Positions 17,627-26,469 of a stretch of 64,000 nucleotides of DNA are shown here, piece by piece. The position numbers and the translations under genes were made by a program. Origin of the DNA: Bacteroidaceae bacterium. GTDB lineage: Bacteria > Bacteroidota > Bacteroidia > Bacteroidales > Bacteroidaceae. Location: the NCBI GenBank assembly GCA_017481875.1, contig JAFUOP010000014.1, positions 1 through 64,000 on the forward strand, written 5' to 3'. The first letter of the stretch is position 1. Each line of letters starts with the position of its first letter. The notes under the pieces were generated by a model, which worked only from the letters and a program-made list of their open reading frames with translations, made no database searches and was not told the DNA's origin.

Positions 17627-18946
17627 TTATTTTGTTATGAGCTCTACAATGTAATCTGTGCCTGTAGGTATTTCGTTGAAAAACAGTTTCACTCCGTTCT
17701 TTGTCTTTTTCACCTTTAGAGGCTTTTTGCCAGTGTATGTAAATGCTTTTTTTACTTTGCAGGTGAGTGGCAGTTCCAGCTCTGTTGCATTTAGGTTCAT
17801 AATATGCAAGAAGAGACGCTCTCCTTTGCGTGTGGTTGCACCCCAATCCTGCACGGGAATGTCGCCTGCAGTGGTGCCGTATATTGTCTCTCCATAGGTT
17901 CTTGTCCACTCGCCCATCTCTTTCAAGCGTTGGAGTGCTGCAGCGGGTATCTCTCCGTTGGGTTGCGGCCCTACATTCAAAAGCAGGTTTGCGCCTTTGC
18001 CTGCAGCCCCTACAAGGTATTGTATGAGTGTTTCTGTGCTTTTGTATTCCTGGTCTATGAGTTTGTAGCCCCACATACCGTTCATTGTCTGGCAGGTTTC
18101 AAGCGGCAAGCGACTGATGCTCTGCCCCGAAAGCCCAGCCTTGTTTTCCCCGGGAAGGTCGCGCTCGAATATTTGAATATCCTCTCCGCTGAATGGCACT
18201 TGGTGGTGGTTGTTGCCCACAAGGCATTGTGGCTGCAAGCGGTGAATCATTGCGTATTGCTCTTGCAGTTGCCAATCGAAAGGTATGCTGTCCTCGTCGT
18301 GGTCCCACCAGCCGTCGAACCATATTGCACCAATTTCGCCATAGTTTGTGAGCAACTCTGTGAGCTGTCGGTTCATAAATCCATAATACTCGGGCCAATT
18401 GACTTTTGTTTTGTCGCGTCCTATGATTTTCTTGCCGGTGCGCCCCATGGGGTATTCGTCGCGTGCCCAGTCGAGGTGCGAATAGTAAAGGTGTAGCTTT
18501 ATTCCCTGTTTGTGGCACTCGTCGGCAAGTTCTTTAATTACATCGCGCCCAAAAGGGGTGGCATCTACCACATTGTAGTCGCTTTCATTGGTGTCCCACA
18601 TTGAAAAACTGTCGTGGTGGCGGCTTGTGAAGCAGATATATTTTGCACCGGCCTCCTTAATGGCTGCAACCCACGCTTTGGCGTCGAAACGGTGGGGGTA
18701 GAAGGCGTCGGCCGCTTTTGCATACTCGTATTTGTCAATCTCGGCATTCTGTAAATACCATTCTCCCTGCGCAAACATACTGTATATGCCCCAGTGTATG
18801 AATATTCCGAACTTGCTGTCGGCAAATTCTTGACGTGCTTGCAAGTTTTCGGGTGTAGGGGTGTATTCTTGTGCGGCTGTGGGTGTGCCCATTGCACCTA
18901 TTGCTGCGATAAACGCTGCTTGAAGTAATCTTTTAATGCTCTTCAT
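17627..18946 (-). CDS. Alpha-L-fucosidase, glycoside hydrolase family 29
   Basis: The 439-aa exported enzyme removes terminal alpha-linked fucose from glycans. A signal peptide (MKSIKRLLQAAFIAAIGAMG..., cleavage near residue 26) sends it to the periplasm; there is no lipobox Cys. GH29 hallmarks are FGIFIHWGIYS (46-56), FTSRHHDSFSMW (106-117) and AIWFDGWW, where Asp211 is the expected nucleophile. The C-terminal beta domain (about 360-439) is short, as in many Bacteroidales enzymes. No SusC/SusD pair is next to it, so it is not in an obvious polysaccharide utilisation locus. It is co-transcribed with cutC downstream. Confidence 0.94.
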   Translation of the reverse strand: MKSIKRLLQAAFIAAIGAMGTPTAAQEYTPTPENLQARQEFADSKFGIFIHWGIYSMFAQGEWYLQNAEIDKYEYAKAADAFYPHRFDAKAWVAAIKEAGAKYICFTSRHHDSFSMWDTNESDYNVVDATPFGRDVIKELADECHKQGIKLHLYYSHLDWARDEYPMGRTGKKIIGRDKTKVNWPEYYGFMNRQLTELLTNYGEIGAIWFDGWWDHDEDSIPFDWQLQEQYAMIHRLQPQCLVGNNHHQVPFSGEDIQIFERDLPGENKAGLSGQSISRLPLETCQTMNGMWGYKLIDQEYKSTETLIQYLVGAAGKGANLLLNVGPQPNGEIPAAALQRLKEMGEWTRTYGETIYGTTAGDIPVQDWGATTRKGERLFLHIMNLNATELELPLTCKVKKAFTYTGKKPLKVKKTKNGVKLFFNEIPTGTDYIVELITK

Positions 18947-18970
18947 TGTTATATGTTTTGCTGTTTATTG

Positions 18971-18978
18971 CAAAAATA
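18971..18978 (-). promoter_or_regulatory. -7 promoter box of the fucosidase-cutC unit
   Basis: The minus strand reads TAttTTTG 25 nt upstream of the fucosidase start. A possible TTTG lies on the minus strand at 19002-19005, 23 nt away, slightly longer than the usual spacing. Confidence 0.5.
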
Positions 18979-19043
18979 AACCAATGTTGTGAAAAGTCAT
19001 ACAAAAAAGCCAATTTACTGTAAAAAATATTGAGCAATTTCCA

Positions 19044-19051
19044 TATTTTTG
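19044..19051 (+). promoter_or_regulatory. -7 promoter box of the DUF4491 gene
   Basis: TAttTTTG lies about 50 nt before the start codon. No -33 box is seen at the usual spacing. Confidence 0.45.
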
Positions 19052-19103
19052 CAACCGCTATTGCAAAACAGCTTTCGTGCACATTTATTTTAATTGAAAA
19101 ACT

Positions 19104-19397
19104 ATGGAACTGAATTTTATGGGAATCATTATAGGCGTTGCCACGTTTTTTGTGATAGGTCTTTTCCACCCTCTTGTGATAAAGGCCGAGTATTATATTG
19201 GTGTGCGTAGCTGGTGGCTGTTCTTGCTGGCAGGGCTTGTTGCTGCAGTAGCTTCGTTGCTTGTGAATAATTTATTTGTTTCTATTCTTTTGGGTGTGGT
19301 GGCTTTCTCATCTTTTTGGAGCATAGGCGAGGTGTTTGCGCAGAAAAAACGAGTGGAAAAGGGGTGGTTCCCTGCCAATCCCAAAAGAAAGAGGTAG
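19104..19397 (+). CDS. DUF4491 family small membrane protein
   Basis: The 97-aa protein matches the DUF4491 family as I recall it from Bacteroidales. It has three hydrophobic stretches (about 5-27, 37-55 and 57-73), the conserved core YYIGVRSWWLFLLAGL, and a basic C-terminal tail ending in PKRKR. It is predicted to be an inner-membrane protein of unknown function. The gene stands alone between the divergent fucosidase operon and the convergent DUF349 gene. Confidence 0.85.
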   Translation: MELNFMGIIIGVATFFVIGLFHPLVIKAEYYIGVRSWWLFLLAGLVAAVASLLVNNLFVSILLGVVAFSSFWSIGEVFAQKKRVEKGWFPANPKRKR

Positions 19398-19480
19398 GCT
19401 CACTTACAAAGTTTGGTGGTCTTAATATGCATCTGTGAATACGCGGTGAGCCGTTCTCACCTGCAGAAGTAATGATAACG

Positions 19481-19512
19481 CAATAAGAGCCGGCAGCTAC
19501 CGGCTCTTATTG
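19481..19512. terminator. Bidirectional terminator between DUF4491 and DUF349 genes
   Basis: Perfect 13-bp stem (19481-19493 with 19500-19512), loop CAGCTA. It lies between two convergent genes. The 83 nt before it show nothing recognisable. Confidence 0.75.
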
Positions 19513-19529
19513 ATTGTGTTTGCGTGTTA

Positions 19530-21404
19530 TTAAGCTTTTTCTATCTCTTCTTCAATAAGGTGAATCTTTTGCAGAATAACCTGTGCATCGCCTTTCAGTT
19601 TCTCCATCTTCTGGCGCATTACATCTACAAGGCTTTCTCCTTTCTTGTTCGATGTGCTCAAGAAACCGAGGTTGTTTTCGTATGTGGCAATCTCTGCTTT
19701 CATATTTTCGTATTGACGAATGAGACGCTCGCGCTCGCGTTGCAGGCTGTTGCCGCTTTTGGCAATATTGTTGCGGAAGTCGCTTAACTTGCGCTCTGTG
19801 GCGTTTATGTGCAATCTTTCGTAAATGGCATTTGTTGCCTGCTTATACTCTTTGTATATTTTATCTTTCTCCTTGAAAGGCACGTGCCCGACATTGTTCC
19901 ACTGCTGTACCAATGCGTTGAGTTGCTTGGTCTGCTCACCCTCACTTGCGCTGGGTTTAATAGCCTTTATGCTCTCAATTATAGCACGCTTTTGTTTGAG
20001 GTTCTCTTGCTCGATCTTTCGCTGTGATGATGTTGCGGCATTGCGCTTTTCAAAGAATTCATCGCAGGCTGCCACAAAACGTTTCCAGAGTGCTTCGGAG
20101 TATTTTTGTGCCACAGGCCCTATCTCTTTCCACTCTTTTTGCAGCTTAGCGAGTTTGTCTGCTGTCTCTTTCCAGTCTTCGCTGTCCTTTAATGCTTCGG
20201 CAGCATCGCAGAGCTGTTTTTTTCTTTCGAGGTTGGCTGCAAGGTTGCTCTTCACCTCTTTGTAATAATCGCTCTTGCGCTTGAAGAAGTTGTCGCACGC
20301 AGCGCGGAAACGCTCAAAAATCTTCATATTCATCTTCTGCGGTGCAAAACCAATCTCTTTCCAGGCAGCTTGCAGGTCGATAATGGTCTGTGTCATGTCG
20401 TTCCATGCCTGGTAGCCTGTGAGTGCAGAGTAGTCTATGTTCTCTATCTGCTCGCAGAGAGCGGTCTTCTTTTCAAGGTTCACGCGCTCTTGCTCTTTCT
20501 TGCCTTCGAAGTGCTCCTGGTGGCGGCGGTTAATTATTGTAGATGCCGCTTTGAAGCGTGTCCATATCTCTTCGCGCAACTCTTGTGCCACGGGGCCTGT
20601 CTCGCGGAATTCATTATGCAACTGTTGTAATTGACGGAATGCGCTTATTACATCGTCCGACTTGGTGAGAGCCTCGGCTGTCTCACATATTTTAGCTTTT
20701 ATCTCAAGATTCTTCTTGAAATCGTATTCGCGGAACTCGTGGTTGATTTTCAATACATCGTAGAACTGCTCGCCAAGTAATTGATACTGTTTCCACAAGT
20801 CGGAAACTTTGTCTTGCGGAATGTTTTTAATCTCCTTCCAGCGTGCCTGCAAAGCTTTGAAAGCGGCAGCGTCGGGGGCTCCCTGTTCTGCTTTATCGAC
20901 CAATTCTTGTAATTGTGCAATAAGTGAGAGCTTGGCTTTGTAGTTTGCTTGCTGCTCTTCTTCTTGCTCTTTAAGCCAAGCATTACGCTTTGCTTTTATT
21001 TTGTTCATAGCCTCTTTAAACGGCTCTTCCAGCGCGTCCGGCTCGGGTATAAAAATGTTTTCTTCTCCACCGTTTGCCACAAATTCTTTGCGTGCAGCAT
21101 CAATCTCGGCTGTACGCAGGCGATAGAACTGTACTTTGAGGCTTTCAACTTCGGCTTTGCTGTTGAGTGCGTCGCCATTTTCGGCTATTGCCTTAATGCG
21201 TTCCAATATCTCCTGACGTGTTGCCGGCTTGACGCTCTCAATTGTTGCGTGGTCGTTCTCTGTTACGGGTTCTTCCACAGCTGCTTTCTCTGTGCTGGTT
21301 TGTTCTGTAACTTGCTCGGGCATAGCGGCATTTACTGCCTGTTCAGGGGAAGTCGTAATGCTTTGCTCGTCGAGCTGTACATTCGATTTTATTGTCTCGC
21401 TCAT
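19530..21404 (-). CDS. DUF349 repeat protein
   Basis: The 624-aa protein is made of about five tandem DUF349 repeats, each a helical bundle with the pattern W-K-E/Q-I-G-x-x-P/V-x-x...LWxxF. Examples are KEWKEIGPVAQKYSEALWKRF and ARWKEIKNIPQDKVSDLW. The first 80 residues are acidic and probably disordered. The C-terminus has a coiled-coil stretch ending near SLVDVMRQKMEKLKGDAQ. It has no signal peptide, so it is cytosolic. The family is widespread in Bacteroidota and of unknown function. The gene has its own -7 box and is separated by 95 nt from the downstream end of mgtE. Confidence 0.9.
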   Translation of the reverse strand: MSETIKSNVQLDEQSITTSPEQAVNAAMPEQVTEQTSTEKAAVEEPVTENDHATIESVKPATRQEILERIKAIAENGDALNSKAEVESLKVQFYRLRTAEIDAARKEFVANGGEENIFIPEPDALEEPFKEAMNKIKAKRNAWLKEQEEEQQANYKAKLSLIAQLQELVDKAEQGAPDAAAFKALQARWKEIKNIPQDKVSDLWKQYQLLGEQFYDVLKINHEFREYDFKKNLEIKAKICETAEALTKSDDVISAFRQLQQLHNEFRETGPVAQELREEIWTRFKAASTIINRRHQEHFEGKKEQERVNLEKKTALCEQIENIDYSALTGYQAWNDMTQTIIDLQAAWKEIGFAPQKMNMKIFERFRAACDNFFKRKSDYYKEVKSNLAANLERKKQLCDAAEALKDSEDWKETADKLAKLQKEWKEIGPVAQKYSEALWKRFVAACDEFFEKRNAATSSQRKIEQENLKQKRAIIESIKAIKPSASEGEQTKQLNALVQQWNNVGHVPFKEKDKIYKEYKQATNAIYERLHINATERKLSDFRNNIAKSGNSLQRERERLIRQYENMKAEIATYENNLGFLSTSNKKGESLVDVMRQKMEKLKGDAQVILQKIHLIEEEIEKA

Positions 21405-21441
21405 TTGCTTAAAATTAAGTGATTATTATAATTGCAACGTG

Positions 21442-21449
21442 CAAAAATA
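21442..21449 (-). promoter_or_regulatory. -7 promoter box of the DUF349 gene
   Basis: The minus strand reads TAttTTTG about 38 nt upstream of the start, within the 95-nt gap after mgtE. Confidence 0.45.
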
Positions 21450-21499
21450 TGTAAATTAAATAAATTTCCTAATGTTTATTGCTCTTTTTTTCAGCAACA

Positions 21500-22852
21500 C
21501 TATCCCATAAGGCTGCTTAATATCATAGAGATAATCATATAAAATGTCATACCGCTAAGGTCGTTTATAATTTGTATGAACGGGCCGGTAGCTACTGCCG
21601 GGTTTATATCTATGCGTTCAAGCAGTAGTGGAATGAATGTTCCGAACCCCGATGCAAACAGTATAACAACAAAAAGGCTTAACGGTACCGAAAGTGTTAC
21701 AATATCTACTGCACCATATAAAAAGAAATTATAAACATACACCATAAGCGATAGAATTGTTGCATTAATAAGGGCAACAACCATCTCTTTTGCTATATGA
21801 TGAAAAATGTGATGCGAATCCAAAGAATTATTGGCAAGCCCTTGTACCACAATGGCCGAGGACTGCGTGCCTACGTTTCCTCCCATTCCTGCAAGGAGTG
21901 GAATGAAAAGTGCCATCTCGGGGTGGGCACCCAGCGTGCTGTCGAAGCAGTTGAGCAGCATTGAAGAGCCTATACCTCCCAGCATGCCGACAAGCAGCCA
22001 CGGCAAGCGTGCGCTTGTTTGCTTGAACACGGTGTCGTCGCTCTCAATGTCTTGTGTAAGACCGGCGGTAAGTTGTTGGTCGTGCTCGGTTTGCTCGCGC
22101 ACCTCGTCCATTACGTCATCGACAGTAATTTGTCCCACAAGGCGGTTTATCTTGTCAACAACGGGTATTGCCACAAGGTTGTATTTCTCAATGAGCATAG
22201 TAACCTCGTCTATGGGTGTATCTACATCTACGCTCACAACCTTTGTGCTCATTACGTGCTTTACCTTAGAAACCGACGGGCTGGTAACCATCTTTTTCAG
22301 AGGAAAGAGGCCGCACAAGCGTTCATCGTCATCAACTACATATATATAGTATATTTCGTCCATGTCCTCGGCTTGGCTGCGCATCTCTTTCAAGCACTCG
22401 GGCATACTCCAATTCTCGTTTACCACCACCATCTCGGTACTCATAAGACCACCGGCGGTGTCCTCGTCGTATTGGAGCAAATCTACAATGTCGCCGGCTT
22501 GCTCAATATCTTTGATGTGCGACAGCACCTCCTCCTGTTTCTCCTCGTCCATGTCGCGAATGATATCCACGGCATCGTCGGTGTCCATGTAGTTTACAAA
22601 ACGCTTGGCAATGGCTTCGGAGGGTAGTTCTTCGAGTAACTCATTACGCAGGTCCTCGTCCATCTCGGTGAGGGCGTCGGCTGCTCTTTCGTTGTCGAGC
22701 TGGCGGTAGAGGAAACGCGCCTCCTCGATGCTGAGTTCAATGCACAACTCTGCAATGTCGGCGGGGTGTAGCTTGGAGATGCTTTCTTGCAAAAGAACGG
22801 AGTCTTTTTGCTCAATAAGCTCTTTTATGTAGTTGATAAATTCTTTTGTCAT
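21500..22852 (-). CDS. mgtE: Magnesium transporter MgtE
   Basis: The 450-aa homodimeric Mg2+ channel shows the full family architecture. The acidic helical N domain (about 1-130) is followed by two CBS domains (about 135-255) that sense cytosolic magnesium, then five membrane helices (about 285-450). The pore region includes GMGGNVGTQSSAIVVQGLA, equivalent to the GGNAGTQ signature, and the C-terminal segment NPAVATGPF that lines the ion path. It lies 16 nt downstream of rsmA on the same strand, so the two are co-transcribed. Confidence 0.96.
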   Translation of the reverse strand: MTKEFINYIKELIEQKDSVLLQESISKLHPADIAELCIELSIEEARFLYRQLDNERAADALTEMDEDLRNELLEELPSEAIAKRFVNYMDTDDAVDIIRDMDEEKQEEVLSHIKDIEQAGDIVDLLQYDEDTAGGLMSTEMVVVNENWSMPECLKEMRSQAEDMDEIYYIYVVDDDERLCGLFPLKKMVTSPSVSKVKHVMSTKVVSVDVDTPIDEVTMLIEKYNLVAIPVVDKINRLVGQITVDDVMDEVREQTEHDQQLTAGLTQDIESDDTVFKQTSARLPWLLVGMLGGIGSSMLLNCFDSTLGAHPEMALFIPLLAGMGGNVGTQSSAIVVQGLANNSLDSHHIFHHIAKEMVVALINATILSLMVYVYNFFLYGAVDIVTLSVPLSLFVVILFASGFGTFIPLLLERIDINPAVATGPFIQIINDLSGMTFYMIISMILSSLMG

Positions 22853-22868
22853 TTTTTCTCCTCATTGG

Positions 22869-23654
22869 TTATGCTAATTCGCGTTCTACCTGCTGTGTAA
22901 GCTCTATGAACTCTTCAATTGATAGCTGCTCGGGGCGTTTGTCGAGTATGGGGTTGGCAAGCAACGGCGACTCTTTGCCCACAATCTGTTGTATGGAATT
23001 ACGTAGTTTCTTTCTGCGTTGGTTAAATGTGCCCTTTACAATGTTCTTGAACAGGGTTTCGTCGCAGGGAAGGGTAGTGCGGCTGTTGCGCTTCATAAGC
23101 ACCACCGCGCTCTTCACCTTTGGCGGTGGTGAAAACACATTCTCGTTTACCGTAAACAGGTATTCTACGTCGTACCATAACTGAACTAATATGCTCAATA
23201 TTCCATAGGCTTTTGTGCCCGGGTGTGCAGCAAGTCTCTCGCCTACCTCTTTTTGTATCATTCCGCTGCAGTAGGGTATGTACTCTTTGTTGTCGAGCAT
23301 TTTAAAAAATATCTGGCTTGAAATATTATAGGGATAATTCCCGATGAGCATAAATTGTTTGCCATCGAAAATGCGGTCGAGGTGCATTTTTAAGAAATCG
23401 TCCGGTATAATATTCTCTTCGCCGAGTTGTGGCATGTTCTTGCAAAGATAGTTTACCGATTCTTCGTCTATCTCCACAACTTTTACAGGGTGTTCTTTTT
23501 GGAGCAGGAACTGCGTGAGTACTCCCATTCCGGGGCCTACTTCCAAAACCGGTGTCCCCGGGCAAACATCGACTGTGTCGGCAATGTCTCGCGCTATTTG
23601 CAGGTCTGTAAGAAAGTGTTGCCCTAGGCGTTTTTTTGCTGTTACTGCTTTCAT
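22869..23654 (-). CDS. rsmA: 16S rRNA dimethyladenosine transferase RsmA (KsgA)
   Basis: The 261-aa protein dimethylates the two adjacent adenines of helix 45 in 16S rRNA late in 30S assembly. Motifs are KKRLGQHFLTD near the N-terminus, the SAM-binding VLEVGPGMGVLTQ, and the catalytic IGNYPYNISSQIF, where NYPY replaces the more common NLPY. The C-terminal helical domain includes FNQRRKKLRNS. Length is normal. It is upstream of and probably co-transcribed with mgtE, and divergent from a YbhN-like membrane protein gene. The leader is about 150 nt. Confidence 0.96.
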   Translation of the reverse strand: MKAVTAKKRLGQHFLTDLQIARDIADTVDVCPGTPVLEVGPGMGVLTQFLLQKEHPVKVVEIDEESVNYLCKNMPQLGEENIIPDDFLKMHLDRIFDGKQFMLIGNYPYNISSQIFFKMLDNKEYIPYCSGMIQKEVGERLAAHPGTKAYGILSILVQLWYDVEYLFTVNENVFSPPPKVKSAVVLMKRNSRTTLPCDETLFKNIVKGTFNQRRKKLRNSIQQIVGKESPLLANPILDKRPEQLSIEEFIELTQQVERELA

Positions 23655-23724
23655 ATTGTAGCTTGCTGCTTTGTTATTTTTAATTAAAAATTTACAAAAA
23701 GGAGGTGTTTCTTTAAGATATTGC

Positions 23725-23732
23725 TATATTTG
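23725..23732 (+). promoter_or_regulatory. -7 promoter box of the YbhN-like gene
   Basis: TAtaTTTG on the plus strand, about 115 nt before the GTG start. No clear -33 box. Confidence 0.35.
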
Positions 23733-23810
23733 CAAATAAATGCCTGCACTTTTTGTAATTCGCTCTCACAGGTTAAAACAATTGTTGTTTGTGAGTTGCT
23801 CCATTAGATG

Positions 23811-23818
23811 CAAAGGTA
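23811..23818 (-). promoter_or_regulatory. -7 promoter box of rsmA-mgtE
   Basis: The minus strand reads TAccTTTG. A TTTG on the same strand lies at 23841-23844, 22 nt away. The predicted leader of about 150 nt includes a bulged hairpin at 23765-23795. Confidence 0.55.
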
Positions 23819-23847
23819 AATAAAACTATTAATTTTGTTTCAAACTT

Positions 23848-24837
23848 GTGAAAAAGATTTTAAATAATATAGTAAAAAGTTTGTTGCCGCTGCTTCTGGG
23901 AGTGGTAATCCTTTATTGGATATATGCTGAATTTGATTTTTCACAGGTGGGTGTGGCATTGAAGGAAATGAATCTTTTCTGGTTCACGGTGTCGCTTGTT
24001 TTTGGTGTTTTCAGCCATGTGTTGCGTGGGTGGCGTTGGCTTTTGACGCTTGCTCCCATGGGGTATTATCCCCGTCGCTGCAATTGCGTGTATTCTATAT
24101 TCATTGCCTATGCTGCCAATTTGTTGCTCCCTCGTGTGGGTGAGGTTTCCCGTTGCTTGGTAATAGAACGCTACGACGCGGTACCCTTTGCACAGTCTCT
24201 CGGTACTGTTGTAACAGAGCGTCTTATAGATACCCTTATGGTGCTGGTTATAACAACCATTGCGGTTGCGTGCCAGTGGAATGTGTTTTTTACATTTCTG
24301 ACAAATGCTGGTGGTGCTGTTTTTAGCTTCGATTCTGTAGCTGCTATGGGCGGCCCGGCGGTTTTGGTACTTTCTGCTTTTGCTGTAGGGCTGTTGCTGT
24401 TTTTGCTTTTGCGCAAAATGTCTTTGTGGGCTAAATTAAAGTCTTTCTTTTATAATTTCATAGAGGGTGTCTGCTCTCTGATGAAAATGAAAAACCGCTG
24501 GCTTTTTATTATAGAAACCATAGGTATTTGGTTCTGCTATTTTATGCAGTTCTATCTATGCTTTTTCTGCTTCGAGTTTTGCGCGGGGCTTTCCATAGCT
24601 GCGGGCTTGTTGCTTTTTGTTGCCGGCAGTATAGCAGTGATAGTGCCCACCCCTAATGGTGCAGGTCCGTGGCATTTTGCAGTTATAAGTATTATGCTTA
24701 TTTACGGCCTTTCTACAACCGATGCATCGCTTTTTGCGTTAATAGTTCACTCCTCACAAACATTGTTAGTGGCTGTTTTGGGAGTTTATGCATTGGTGAT
24801 GCTGCCTTTTAAAAATCGTATAACAACTAATAAATAA
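23848..24837 (+). CDS. Lysylphosphatidylglycerol synthase TM-like (YbhN/UPF0104) membrane protein
   Basis: The 329-aa integral membrane protein has seven to eight hydrophobic segments. It resembles the flippase-like membrane half of MprF (UPF0104/YbhN): conserved features include HVLRGWRW, LLPRVGEVSRC and the late VPTPNGAGPWHF motif. No aminoacyl-transferase domain is attached, so it would move or handle lipids rather than modify them; the substrate is unknown. It starts with GTG. It ends 4 nt before pepD, suggesting one transcript. Confidence 0.85.
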   Translation: MKKILNNIVKSLLPLLLGVVILYWIYAEFDFSQVGVALKEMNLFWFTVSLVFGVFSHVLRGWRWLLTLAPMGYYPRRCNCVYSIFIAYAANLLLPRVGEVSRCLVIERYDAVPFAQSLGTVVTERLIDTLMVLVITTIAVACQWNVFFTFLTNAGGAVFSFDSVAAMGGPAVLVLSAFAVGLLLFLLLRKMSLWAKLKSFFYNFIEGVCSLMKMKNRWLFIIETIGIWFCYFMQFYLCFFCFEFCAGLSIAAGLLLFVAGSIAVIVPTPNGAGPWHFAVISIMLIYGLSTTDASLFALIVHSSQTLLVAVLGVYALVMLPFKNRITTNK

Positions 24838-24841
24838 ATTT

Positions 24842-26299
24842 ATGGCAATTACAATTAAAGATTTATCGCCTCGCGAGGTGTGGAAACACTTTGAGGCTCT
24901 TACACAGATTCCTCGTCCTTCGGGGCACATGGAAAAAGTTCAGAAATTCTTGCTCGATTTTGGCAAAAGTATCAATGTGAATACTTGGCAAGACGAGGTG
25001 GGCAATATCATAATGCGCAAACCTGCAACACCGGGGTTAGAGAACCGTAAAGGGATAATTCTGCAGGCTCATATGGACATGGTGCCACAAAAGACACCCG
25101 ACAGCAAGCACGATTTCCTGAACGACCCTATAAAAACTGTTGTGAAGGGCGAGTGGCTCTATGCCGACGATACAACTCTAGGTGCCGACAACGGCCTTGG
25201 CGTGGCTGCTATTATGGCTATTATGGAGGACAATACTCTGCAGCACGGTCCTTTGGAGGCTCTAATTACAGTAGATGAGGAGACCGGTATGTTTGGAGCC
25301 TTCGGTTTGAAGGGTGGTGAGCTTGAAGGTACAGTGCTATTGAACCTCGACTCGGAAGAGGAGGGCGTTATGTACATCGGTTGCGCCGGTGGTCTTGATA
25401 TTACAGCCTCTATGGAGTTTATGGCAGAAGAGCCCATAGAAGATGATATTGCAGTTAAGGTGCAGCTTAAGGGGTTGCGTGGCGGCCATTCCGGCTTGGA
25501 GATAAATGCGGGCCGTGGCAATGCCAACAAACTTATGGCGCGTTTTGTGCGTGAGGCAATGGACGAGTGCGGTGTCTCTCTTGCAGCTTGGAACGGAGGA
25601 AATATGCGCAATGCAATTCCTGCAAGTTGCGAGGTAGTGCTTACATTGCCCGACGAGGCTGTGGGCGAGCTCACAGATATCGCTGCAAAGTACGAGGCTC
25701 TTTTCAATAGCGAGTATGCAACAATAGAGGAGGGAATAACCCTGCGTGTTGAGGCTGCCGAGGTGCCCGAAAATGTGGTGCCCGAAGAGATTCAAGAGAA
25801 TCTGCTCGATGCAATTCTTGCTTGTCACGATGGTGTGCTCCGTTTTATCCCCACAATACCCGACACTGTAGAGACTTCCAGCAACCTCTCTATTGTTACT
25901 ATAGCCGATGGCAAAGCAGAGATAAATATTCTGGCACGCAGCTCTTGTGATTCTATGAAGGAGTATCTTGCTCTGCAGCAGTCCAGTTGTTTTGCTATGG
26001 CCGGTATGAAGGTAGAGCTTAGCGGTGGCTATAGTGGCTGGCAACCCAATGTGAAATCTCCTTTGCTAGCTGCATTGAAAGAGGCTTATAAGGAGATGTT
26101 TGGCAAAGAGCCCGACGTGCGTGTTATACATGCAGGTTTGGAGTGTGGAATTATTTCAACCAACTACCCTGGTATGGATATGATTTCATTTGGCCCCACT
26201 CTTATGTCTCCTCACTCTCCCACGGAGCGTGTCGAAATAGCTACAGTTGAAAAATTCTATGCATTGGTTAAGGCATTAGTGGTAAACGGCGTGAAGTAA
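24842..26299 (+). CDS. pepD: Aminoacyl-histidine dipeptidase (PepD, M20 family)
   Basis: The 485-aa cytosolic zinc peptidase cleaves Xaa-His and other dipeptides. Metal ligands and catalytic residues are visible: QAHMDMVP (His77, with Asp79 as its partner), GADNGLG (bridging Asp116) and VDEETGMFGA (general base and ligand near Glu146/147). The lid domain (about 205-385) holds GGHSGLEINAGRGNAN. The late SPHSPTERV supplies a final His ligand. Length matches the family. The gene follows the YbhN-like gene by 4 nt and ends in a strong hairpin. Confidence 0.95.
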   Translation: MAITIKDLSPREVWKHFEALTQIPRPSGHMEKVQKFLLDFGKSINVNTWQDEVGNIIMRKPATPGLENRKGIILQAHMDMVPQKTPDSKHDFLNDPIKTVVKGEWLYADDTTLGADNGLGVAAIMAIMEDNTLQHGPLEALITVDEETGMFGAFGLKGGELEGTVLLNLDSEEEGVMYIGCAGGLDITASMEFMAEEPIEDDIAVKVQLKGLRGGHSGLEINAGRGNANKLMARFVREAMDECGVSLAAWNGGNMRNAIPASCEVVLTLPDEAVGELTDIAAKYEALFNSEYATIEEGITLRVEAAEVPENVVPEEIQENLLDAILACHDGVLRFIPTIPDTVETSSNLSIVTIADGKAEINILARSSCDSMKEYLALQQSSCFAMAGMKVELSGGYSGWQPNVKSPLLAALKEAYKEMFGKEPDVRVIHAGLECGIISTNYPGMDMISFGPTLMSPHSPTERVEIATVEKFYALVKALVVNGVK

Positions 26300-26318
26300 T
26301 CACGATATTATAACTTTA

Positions 26319-26352
26319 GCAAAATGGCAGTAGCACGCTACTGCCATTTTGC
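26319..26352 (+). terminator. Terminator of pepD
   Basis: Perfect 15-bp stem (26319-26333 with 26338-26352) and a CACG loop, including an A run and matching T run. Confidence 0.85.
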
Positions 26353-26414
26353 TTGTTTTTGGTGCCACAGGGTAATAAAAAGTGCAAAAAGTGTTGTTGC
26401 AAATATAAATTTAG

Positions 26415-26422
26415 TATATTTG
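26415..26422 (+). promoter_or_regulatory. -7 promoter box of the DUF3332 gene
   Basis: TAtaTTTG with a TTG at 26394-26396, 18 nt upstream. The leader is about 40 nt. Confidence 0.55.
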
Positions 26423-26469
26423 CACTAAACGTTTTTTGTATTTTACAATAATATAATAAATTTAAGAAA

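Noticed and set aside
19398-19480. A small gene between the DUF4491 and DUF349 genes
   Set aside because: Only 83 nt, with no start codon plus open frame of useful length and no promoter.
21831-22627. Open frames on the plus strand opposite mgtE, and similar long ones opposite cca, dnaE, glnS and sprA
   Set aside because: They are antisense shadows caused by codon bias; they have Ser/Cys/His-rich low-complexity translations, no promoters and no domain resemblance.
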